Assembly (NCBI GenBank): GCA_965655775.1
Contig: CBFHHV010000022.1
Location: 1-15,897, forward strand
DNA length: 15,897 nucleotides
Direction of reading: 5' to 3'
Origin: Marisimplicoccus sp965655775
GTDB lineage: Bacteria; Bacteroidota; Bacteroidia; Flavobacteriales; Flavobacteriaceae
Shown here: positions 8,652 to 14,818 of the stretch, in pieces
How positions within the stretch are numbered: the first letter of the stretch is position 1
How the letters are laid out: each line of letters begins with the position of its first letter
Made by a program: the position numbers and the translations under genes
The notes under the pieces: generated by a model
Seen by the model: the letters and a program-made list of their open reading frames with translations, nothing else
Told to the model about the DNA's origin: nothing
Database searches by the model: none

Positions 8652-9902
8652 CTAATCTAACTTTCTAAATATTACACATGCATTATGTCCGCCAAAACCA
8701 AATGTATTTGACATTGCAATATTAACAGGTTTCTTTTGAGGGGATGTAAATGTAAAATTAAGTTTAGGGTCAATATTTTCATCAACATTAAAATGATTAA
8801 TTGTAGGAGGGATAATGCCATGTTTTATTGCCATAATACATGATATAGCTTCTACTGCTCCAGCGGCACCAAGTAAATGACCTGTCATAGATTTAGTAGA
8901 ATTTATATTTAGATTGTAAGCATCTTCTTGAAAAACATCTTTTACAGCTTTACTTTCTGCTACATCTCCTAAAGGAGTTGAAGTACCATGCATATTAATT
9001 AAGTCGACATCACTTGTATTTATATTTGCATCATCAAGACAATTCTTCATTACTTTAACCGCTCCTCTTCCGTCAGGATGAGGCGCTGTCATGTGGTAAG
9101 CATCACAAGATAGCCCACCACCTATAAGTTCTGCATAAATTTTAGCACCTCTATTTACTGCATGCTCATACTCTTCAAGGATTAATGCGCCTGCTCCTTC
9201 ACCAAGAACAAAACCATCTCTATCTCTATCAAATGGCCTTGATGCTGTTGAAGCATTTTCATTTCTTGTGGACAATGCATGCATTGCGTTAAACCCTCCC
9301 ACACCAGCAATAGTTACTGGAGCTTCTGATCCACCAGCAACAATGACATCAGCATATCCTACTCTTATATATGTTAGAGCATCAATTAGGGCATTTGAAG
9401 ATGAGGCACAGGCTGAAACTGTAGCATAGTTTGGTCCCTGAAAACCATATTTCATGGCAATTAATCCTGCAGCAATATCAGGTATCATTTTAGGAATCAT
9501 AAAAGGATTAAACCTTGGGGTTCCATCACCATCAGAAAAATTTAGTACTTCATTCTGGAATGTTTCTAGTCCCCCAATTCCTGCTCCCCAAATTACTCCT
9601 ATCCTGTCATGGTTTAGACTAGACTCAATTATTTTTGAATCATCAATAGCTTCTGAGGCAGCAACAATACCATACTGAGAAAACTTATCATATCTTCTAC
9701 ACTCTTTTCTCTCGAAGTGATCAGCAGGATCAAACCCTTTTAATTCACAAGCAAATTTTGTTTTAAAATTTGATGCATCAAATTGAGTAATACTAGCACA
9801 ACCAGAGGTTCCACTAATAAGACCATTCCAATATGAATTTAGATTATTACCAATTGGAGTTAGAGCTCCCATTCCAGTAACTACAACTCTTCTTGAAGAC
9901 AT
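8652..9902 (-). CDS. fabF: 3-oxoacyl-[acyl-carrier-protein] synthase II
   Basis: A 416-residue beta-ketoacyl-ACP synthase II, which condenses malonyl-ACP with growing acyl-ACP during fatty-acid elongation. The thiolase-fold catalytic triad is complete: Cys 165 in TVSACASSSN, His 305 in NMHGTSTPLGD and His 342 in KSMTGHLLGAAGA, with the helper Lys 337. The N-terminal VVVTGMGALTPIG and the closing NTFGFGGHNACVIF are typical. Length matches FabF (about 410-420). It starts 11 bp after the acpP stop, so its protein partner and substrate carrier is made from the same transcript. In many flavobacteria I recall rnc following fabF; here the IPExxxVDY frame follows at once. Confidence 0.97.
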   Translation of the reverse strand: MSSRRVVVTGMGALTPIGNNLNSYWNGLISGTSGCASITQFDASNFKTKFACELKGFDPADHFERKECRRYDKFSQYGIVAASEAIDDSKIIESSLNHDRIGVIWGAGIGGLETFQNEVLNFSDGDGTPRFNPFMIPKMIPDIAAGLIAMKYGFQGPNYATVSACASSSNALIDALTYIRVGYADVIVAGGSEAPVTIAGVGGFNAMHALSTRNENASTASRPFDRDRDGFVLGEGAGALILEEYEHAVNRGAKIYAELIGGGLSCDAYHMTAPHPDGRGAVKVMKNCLDDANINTSDVDLINMHGTSTPLGDVAESKAVKDVFQEDAYNLNINSTKSMTGHLLGAAGAVEAISCIMAIKHGIIPPTINHFNVDENIDPKLNFTFTSPQKKPVNIAMSNTFGFGGHNACVIFRKLD

Positions 9903-9913
9903 TAATTAAATTT

Positions 9914-10147
9914 TTATTTTGATTTTTCTATAAACTCAATAGCCTGACCAACAGAGACAATGTTTTCTGCTTGATCATCTGGAATTTGTATATCGAACTC
10001 TTTTTCAAATTCCATTATAAGCTCTACTGTATCTAGAGAGTCTGCCCCTAAATCGTTAGTAAAACTAGCCTCAGGAACTACTTCGTTCTCATCTACTCCT
10101 AATTTATCTACTATTATTGCTTTAACTCTTGAAGAAATATCTGACAT
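9914..10147 (-). CDS. acpP: Acyl carrier protein
   Basis: A 77-residue acidic acyl carrier protein. The 4'-phosphopantetheine attachment Ser is residue 37 in the motif LGADSLDTVELIMEFE. Helix I (SSRVKAIIVDKLGV), the loop with EASFTNDLG, and helix III (IPDDQAENIVSVGQAI) are all standard. The frame is open further upstream to an ATG at 10177, but the family N-terminus MSDISSRVKAII begins at ATG 10147, and the extra ten residues run through an inverted repeat in the leader, so the shorter form is chosen. It is the first gene of the acpP-fabF-IPE-pyk-ALDH run and diverges from purN. Confidence 0.96.
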   Translation of the reverse strand: MSDISSRVKAIIVDKLGVDENEVVPEASFTNDLGADSLDTVELIMEFEKEFDIQIPDDQAENIVSVGQAIEFIEKSK

Positions 10148-10170
10148 AATATTTTTGTTTATTAGTTCAG

Positions 10171-10197
10171 TTGACAAAATTAAAAAACTTTTGTCAA
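10171..10197. promoter_or_regulatory. Perfect 9-bp inverted repeat in the acpP/purN divergent region
   Basis: Left arm TTGACAAAA (10171-10179) and right arm TTTTGTCAA (10189-10197) are exact inverted copies separated by nine A/T-rich bases. The left arm lies 24 bp before the acpP ATG. On the minus strand TAATTTTG (10182-10175), a TAnnTTTG-type -7 box, overlaps the left arm, so the repeat could be an operator over an acpP promoter. If transcription instead starts at the upstream box at 10260, the repeat would form a hairpin in the acpP leader. It shows no U-tract that would make it a terminator. The binding protein is unknown. Confidence 0.5.
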
Positions 10198-10252
10198 AAC
10201 TGGTCTTTAATTCGAAATTATACCTTTATTTGTTAAATAAAAAAGTTTTTTT

Positions 10253-10260
10253 CAAATATA
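10253..10260 (-). promoter_or_regulatory. Candidate distal -7 box for acpP
   Basis: Read on the minus strand this is TATATTTG, an exact TAnnTTTG match, 105 bp before the chosen acpP start. No TTG lies about 19 bp upstream of it, so support is only partial. It would place the inverted repeat at 10171-10197 inside the transcribed leader. Confidence 0.3.
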
Positions 10261-10280
10261 TTGGACCTTGTCATTATTAA

Positions 10281-10844
10281 ATGAAAAAAAAAATTGTAAT
10301 ATTTATTTCAGGTAAAGGAACAAATGCTCTAAATATTATAAATCAGTTTAGAGATTTAGATGAAATATCAGTTACAAAGGTATACTCAAACAATAAAAAC
10401 TCACCTTTTTTTAATGGTCAGGATGATTCAAAAGTTAGTATTTCATGCTTCAGCAATAATCAGTTATCTTCTAGTGTATTTGAAGAATTAAAAACTATTG
10501 ATCCCGATTTAATAGTTTTAGCTGGGTTTTTAAGAAGAATACCTGATACATACATTGATTATTTTAAAAATAAGATAATAAATATTCATCCATCGATTTT
10601 ACCAAGTTATGGGGGAAGAGGAATGTATGGGTCAAAAATTCATAAAAAAGTAATTGAAAATAATGAATCAGAAACAGGAATAACAATTCATTATGTTTCA
10701 AACCAATATGATTCTGGTGAGATAATATTTCAAAAAAAAATAATTATTGAAGACAATGACACGGCTAAATCAATAGAGGAAAAGATTCATATGTTAGAAT
10801 ATGAATATTATCCTAAAGTCATTCAATCACTGCTAATCAAATGA
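10281..10844 (+). CDS. purN: Phosphoribosylglycinamide formyltransferase (folate-dependent)
   Basis: A 187-residue GAR transformylase, which adds a formyl group from 10-formyltetrahydrofolate to glycinamide ribonucleotide in purine synthesis. The phosphate-binding loop is FISGKGTNALNI (residues 8-19). The catalytic Asn 101, His 103 and Asp 144 lie in IINIHPSILPSYGG and NQYDSGEIIF, at the spacing known from E. coli PurN. Length is normal for Bacteroidota (about 187-190). ATG 10281 follows an AT-rich leader with a near-consensus TACCTTTA at 10221-10228. The stop overlaps the rnhA ATG (ATGA), so the two are translationally coupled, and purF-like is the last gene of the same operon. Confidence 0.96.
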   Translation: MKKKIVIFISGKGTNALNIINQFRDLDEISVTKVYSNNKNSPFFNGQDDSKVSISCFSNNQLSSSVFEELKTIDPDLIVLAGFLRRIPDTYIDYFKNKIINIHPSILPSYGGRGMYGSKIHKKVIENNESETGITIHYVSNQYDSGEIIFQKKIIIEDNDTAKSIEEKIHMLEYEYYPKVIQSLLIK

Positions 10845-11305
10845 GTAAGCTAATAAAAATTTATACAGATGGTTCGTCTATTGGAAATCCAGGGCCAGGT
10901 GGGTATGGAATTGTGATGCTATCTGGAGATGGAGAATATAAAAAAGAGTTGTGTCAAGGCTTCAAACTAACAACTAATAATAGAATGGAATTACTTGCTG
11001 TTATAATAGGTCTTGAAAATCTTAAATTTAAAAACTGTAACGTCAAAATATATACTGATTCTAAATATGTTTCAGATGCAGTGGAAAAAGGTTGGTTATT
11101 TGATTGGGTAAAAAAAGATTTTAAAAACAAAAAAAATCCAGATTTATGGAGAAGATTTTTAGAGATTTATAAAGATCATAAAGTAAAATTCCAATGGGTA
11201 AAAGGACATAATAATGATTTTTATAATGAAAGATGTGATTTTTTAGCTAATCTTGCAGCTAAGAATTCAAATCTATTAGAGGATAAAGGTTACACCATTA
11301 AATAA
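10841..11305 (+). CDS. rnhA: Ribonuclease HI
   Basis: A 154-residue RNase HI that cleaves the RNA strand of RNA-DNA hybrids, for example R-loops and primers. All metal-binding carboxylates are present: Asp 10 in YTDGSSIGNPGPGGYG, Glu 50 in TTNNRMELLAV, Asp 73 in IYTDSKYV and Asp 133 in ERCDFLANLAA. The flexible-loop His 123 in VKGHNND is also there. A basic handle region with WLFDWVKKDFKNKKNPDLW (about 85-103) matches the E. coli type. The gene overlaps purN by 4 bp and is followed after 9 bp by the PfkB kinase, so it rides in a purine operon without an obvious functional link. Confidence 0.96.
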   Translation: MSKLIKIYTDGSSIGNPGPGGYGIVMLSGDGEYKKELCQGFKLTTNNRMELLAVIIGLENLKFKNCNVKIYTDSKYVSDAVEKGWLFDWVKKDFKNKKNPDLWRRFLEIYKDHKVKFQWVKGHNNDFYNERCDFLANLAAKNSNLLEDKGYTIK

Positions 11306-11314
11306 ATTTAAAAA

Positions 11315-12217
11315 ATGTCAAAAAAATCTGTTTTAGTTGTAGCATCATTAGCTTATGATGGCATTGAAACTATTGAAAATAAGGTTGACAATGTTCTGGG
11401 TGGAGCAGGAACTTACATATGTTTATCACTAAAAAATTTTAGTAGTGAATACTCAATCGTGTCTGTGGTTGGTAAAGATTTTAAGGAAGAGGATTTAAAT
11501 CTTTTAAAAAGTTGTGGTGTTGATATATCAGGCATAAAGATTGAAAAAAATAATAAGACATTTTATTGGAGTTGTATATATACTGATAATTTTAAAGAAA
11601 GAATCACAACAAAGACTGAGCTTAATGTAATGGAGAGTTTTAATCCAATAATTTCTGAAAATAAATCAAATCCAGATATTCTTCTACTAGGAAATCTTCA
11701 TCCTGAAATTCAACTATCTGCTATTAACCAATTGAACAACAAACCATCTGCTATAATTCTCGACACAATGAACTATTGGATAGAAAATTTCTGGGATACA
11801 GTAAAGGAGGTAATATCAAACGTTGATATTATTTCAATTAATGATGAGGAATCACAGATGATAACAGGTCATCAAGACCTAAAGAAGGCTGCAGAAGTCC
11901 TTCATAAAATGGGTCCTAGATATGTCATAATAAAAAAAGGAAAGGATGGAGCTGAGTTATTTAATTACGAAAAAAGATATGTTGCAAGTGCATATGAAGT
12001 AGATAGAGTAATTGATCCAACAGGTGCTGGAGATTGCTTCATTGGTGGAATAACAGGCTATTTATCTCAATCATCTGAAGTTTCTTTTGAGTATATTAAA
12101 TCTGCAATTGATTATGGAACCTCATTAGCATCATTTAATGTTGAAAATATGGCAACCAAAAACTTGTTAAATTTGTCAATGTCTGATATTGAAAAAAGAA
12201 TTAATAAATTAAAATAG
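11315..12217 (+). CDS. PfkB-family sugar/nucleoside kinase
   Basis: A 300-residue PfkB (ribokinase) family kinase. An N-terminal sheet (SVLVVASLAYDGIET) leads to a Gly-rich substrate region NVLGGAGTY (27-34). The C-terminal signature DPTGAGDCFIGG (234-245) carries the catalytic base Asp 240 and the anion hole. The SINDEES region (175-180) and VIIKKGKDGAEL (204-215) form the nucleotide-binding part. Substrate cannot be told from sequence; sugars, nucleosides and sugar phosphates are all used in this family. This exact subgroup, with GNLHPEIQ and DTMNYWIE, is one I recognise next to the long amidophosphoribosyltransferase in flavobacteria. Its TAG is followed directly by the GTG of that gene with no gap, suggesting coupled translation and a shared pathway. 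Confidence 0.88.
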   Translation: MSKKSVLVVASLAYDGIETIENKVDNVLGGAGTYICLSLKNFSSEYSIVSVVGKDFKEEDLNLLKSCGVDISGIKIEKNNKTFYWSCIYTDNFKERITTKTELNVMESFNPIISENKSNPDILLLGNLHPEIQLSAINQLNNKPSAIILDTMNYWIENFWDTVKEVISNVDIISINDEESQMITGHQDLKKAAEVLHKMGPRYVIIKKGKDGAELFNYEKRYVASAYEVDRVIDPTGAGDCFIGGITGYLSQSSEVSFEYIKSAIDYGTSLASFNVENMATKNLLNLSMSDIEKRINKLK

Positions 12218-14032
12218 GTGAGTGATCAATTAAAACATGAATGTGGAATTGCATTAGTTCATCTAAAAAAGCCACTTAACTACTACAAAGAAAAATATGG
12301 CTCCCATATGTATGGCATTGATAAGATGTTCTTAATGATGGAGAAGCAAAAGAATCGTGGCCAAGATGGTGCAGGATTTGCGAGCCTAAAGTTAGATTTA
12401 AAGCCTGGAGATAAATATTTTTATAGAGTTAGGTCTTTTGATCAACAAGCTATTCATTCAGTATTTAAAAAAATTAATAAAAAAATAAATCAATTTTTGA
12501 AATCTGAAAAAGTAAGTACTGATTCGGATGAATTTTTTAACAAGGCTCCCTTTATTGGCCAAGTCATGCTGGGTCATGTTAGGTATGGCACCTATGGAAA
12601 AAATTCTATTGAATATGTTCATCCTGTTATGCGACAAAATAATTGGATGAACAGAAACTTGATTCTAGCTGGGAATTTTAATATGACAAACAATGATGAA
12701 TTATTTGAAAGCCTTGTTAAATTAGGTCAACACCCAAGGGAACAATCTGATACAATAACAATAATGGAAAAGATAGGCCACTTCTTAGACACAGAAGTTA
12801 TAGCTGGTTATAAAAAATTAAAAAGGAGAGGGATAGATAAGTCAGATATGCCACCATTAATTGAAAAGAATCTTGATATACAAAAAATACTAAAAAAATC
12901 TTCAAAAAAATGGGATGGAGGATATGCAATAGCAGGAATGATTGGGCACGGAGATTCTTTTGTGATGAGAGATCCTCACGGTATTAGGCCTGCATATTAT
13001 TTTGAGGATGAAGAGGTAGTAGTTGTAGCTTCAGAGAGACCTGCAATTCAAACAGTTTTTGACATATCATTTAAACGGATAAATGAGATTCCAAGAGGAA
13101 ACGCTTTAATAATAAAAAAAGACGGAAAGACATCAATCAAAGAAATATTAAAACCTAAAATAAATAAATCATGTTCATTTGAAAGAATATATTTTTCAAG
13201 AGGATCAGATGCAGATATATACAAGGAAAGAAAAATGTTAGGAAGTCTATTGATATCTCAAGTGGAGAAATCCATAAAAAAAAATTATTCAAATACTGTT
13301 TTTTCATTTATACCTAATACAGCAGAAACGTCATTTTATGGTTTAATAGAAAAAGCTAAGAAACATAATCCAAGAATTGAAAAAATAGCGATTAAAGATG
13401 CCAAATTAAGAACGTTTATCTCTGAAGATAAAGGAAGGGAAGATCTTGTTGCCCATGTTTATGATATTACCTACGGAGTTGTAAAAACCTCAGATAATCT
13501 TGTAATTATCGATGACAGCATTGTACGAGGAACTACTTTAAGAGAAAGTATTTTAAAGATGCTATTTAGGCTAAATCCAAGAAAAATAGTTGTCGTTTCT
13601 AGTGCTCCTCAAATTAGATATCCAGATTGCTATGGAATAGATATGGCTAAAATTGAAGATTTTATTGCATTTAAAGCAGCAATTGAACTTCACAAAGATG
13701 CTATGACATACGAAAAGATTATAGACTCTACATATAAAAAGTGTATTGATTCAAAAAAACTTGGAGTTTATAAGAGGAATCATGTTAAAGATTTTTACAG
13801 AGATTTTACAGCGGAACAAATTTCTTCAAAGATGTCGGAAATGCTAATGGATCTAGATTGTAATGTTGAACTGGATATAATATTTCAAAAGGTTGAAAAT
13901 CTTCACAAGGCATGTAAAAATCACATGGGTGACTGGTATTTTACTGGAAACTATCCAACACCTGGCGGCAATAAGGTAGTAAATCAAGCCTTTATAAACT
14001 TTGTGGAAGGTAAGTCAGGAAGAGCTTATTAA
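12218..14032 (+). CDS. purF: Long PurF-type amidophosphoribosyltransferase, GTG start
   Basis: A 604-residue glutamine PRPP amidotransferase, about 100 residues longer than classical PurF. After an eight-residue propeptide, Cys 9 in HECGIALVH is the Ntn nucleophile. The glutaminase half shows NRGQDGAG (46-53), GHVRYGTYG (119-127) and AGNFNMTN (151-158). The PRT half shows DPHGIRP (252-258), LRTFIS (398-402) and the PRPP loop VIIDDSIVRGTT (429-440), followed by SSAPQIRYPDCYGID. Extra length lies in the insertion at about 55-110 and in the C-terminal extension after about 500. Family activity is PRPP plus glutamine to phosphoribosylamine, the first purine step. However, in Bacteroidota this long form is, as I recall, often a second copy beside a normal PurF, so its exact reaction is uncertain. 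GTG 12218 abuts the kinase TAG. Confidence 0.85.
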   Translation: MSDQLKHECGIALVHLKKPLNYYKEKYGSHMYGIDKMFLMMEKQKNRGQDGAGFASLKLDLKPGDKYFYRVRSFDQQAIHSVFKKINKKINQFLKSEKVSTDSDEFFNKAPFIGQVMLGHVRYGTYGKNSIEYVHPVMRQNNWMNRNLILAGNFNMTNNDELFESLVKLGQHPREQSDTITIMEKIGHFLDTEVIAGYKKLKRRGIDKSDMPPLIEKNLDIQKILKKSSKKWDGGYAIAGMIGHGDSFVMRDPHGIRPAYYFEDEEVVVVASERPAIQTVFDISFKRINEIPRGNALIIKKDGKTSIKEILKPKINKSCSFERIYFSRGSDADIYKERKMLGSLLISQVEKSIKKNYSNTVFSFIPNTAETSFYGLIEKAKKHNPRIEKIAIKDAKLRTFISEDKGREDLVAHVYDITYGVVKTSDNLVIIDDSIVRGTTLRESILKMLFRLNPRKIVVVSSAPQIRYPDCYGIDMAKIEDFIAFKAAIELHKDAMTYEKIIDSTYKKCIDSKKLGVYKRNHVKDFYRDFTAEQISSKMSEMLMDLDCNVELDIIFQKVENLHKACKNHMGDWYFTGNYPTPGGNKVVNQAFINFVEGKSGRAY

Positions 14033-14140
14033 TCATTATAGTTAAAAATAATTTCTAAATAAGTTTTATTTATAAAAAAAAATATATAAATTGAGTTCAC
14101 CTGAACATAAGTAGGTTAAGTTCATGGTAAGATTTGGGGC

Positions 14141-14166
14141 AAAAAAGGGGATTTATCCCCTTTTTT
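14141..14166. terminator. Bidirectional intrinsic terminator between purF-like and sod
   Basis: AAAAAAGGGGA (14141-14151) pairs with TCCCCTTTTTT (14156-14166) around a TTTA loop. The GC core is followed by a T-run on each strand, so it can end transcription from both convergent genes. Its right arm reaches the first base of the sod stop codon (14166-14168), so the hairpin begins at the end of the sod reading frame. Confidence 0.9.
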
Positions 14167-14768
14167 TATTTATTTGTGAATCTGTTATTGACTTCATCCC
14201 AATTAATTACATTAAAAAATGCATTTATATAATCAGGTCTTCTGTTTTGATAATTTAAATAATAAGCGTGCTCCCATACATCAAGACATAAAATCGGATT
14301 TCCACCACAACCATTTGGCATGAGAGGATTATCTTGATTAGCTGTTGAACATATTTCTATTTTACCGTTTGGATGTGCACAAAGCCAAGCCCACCCTGAG
14401 CCAAATCTTGTAGCAGCTGCTTTACTAAATTCATCTTTAAAATTTTCAAATGAACCAAAATTTGAATTTATGGATTCACTTATTTCTCCACTAGGCTCTC
14501 CGACTCCATTAGGTCCCATAATTTCCCAGAAAAGATTATGATTATAGAAACCCCCACCGTTGTTTCTCAATCCTTTATTTTCAAGGTCTAAAGAGTTTAA
14601 TATATCCTCAATACTCTTTCCTTCATTATCAGTACCTGATATAATGTTATTTAAGTTATTTGTGTAACCATTATGGTGTTTTCCATAATGAATTTCCATA
14701 GTTTTTGCATCTATGTTTGGTTCTAACGCGTCAAAAGCATAATTTAATTTAGGTAATTCGAAAGCCAT
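14166..14768 (-). CDS. sodA: Superoxide dismutase, Fe/Mn family
   Basis: A 200-residue Fe/Mn superoxide dismutase, turning superoxide into oxygen and hydrogen peroxide in the cytoplasm. The four metal ligands are His 27 (EIHYGKHHNGY), His 77 (FYNHNLFW), Asp 163 and His 167 (CLDVWEHAYYLNYQNRRPDY). The active-site Gln sits at 145 in ANQDNPLM, and Gly residues precede the second His, a pattern of the Mn or cambialistic type rather than strict FeSOD. There is no signal peptide. The helical hairpin N-terminal domain is about 1-85. It is transcribed toward purF-like and shares the terminator there; a good promoter lies just upstream. The metal assignment is inference from the Gln position. Confidence 0.96.
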   Translation of the reverse strand: MAFELPKLNYAFDALEPNIDAKTMEIHYGKHHNGYTNNLNNIISGTDNEGKSIEDILNSLDLENKGLRNNGGGFYNHNLFWEIMGPNGVGEPSGEISESINSNFGSFENFKDEFSKAAATRFGSGWAWLCAHPNGKIEICSTANQDNPLMPNGCGGNPILCLDVWEHAYYLNYQNRRPDYINAFFNVINWDEVNNRFTNK

Positions 14769-14780
14769 AATTTTTTTTTA

Positions 14781-14810
14781 CAAAATTAGGATTATTTTAT
14801 TAAGTTTCAA
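14781..14810 (-). promoter_or_regulatory. sod promoter (TTG-N19-TAnnTTTG)
   Basis: On the minus strand TTG (14810-14808) is followed after 19 bp by TAATTTTG (14788-14781), both elements of the Bacteroidota primary-sigma consensus at the right spacing. The start of transcription should fall about 5-8 bp further on, only some 5-8 bases before the sod ATG at 14768, so the message would be nearly leaderless. The promoter fills the 50-bp gap shared with the divergent helicase gene. Confidence 0.65.
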
Positions 14811-14818
14811 CACTAATT

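Noticed and set aside
10148..10177. A longer acpP starting at ATG 10177 (ten extra residues)
   Set aside because: ACPs of this family start at MSDISSRVK, and the extra codons run through the inverted repeat and leader; the 77-residue form at 10147 matches the family length.
10225..10241. TTTATTT-GTT-AAATAAA inverted repeat before purN
   Set aside because: Arms contain only A and T, and such repeats are expected often in sequence this AT-rich; no GC core and no clear link to a promoter.
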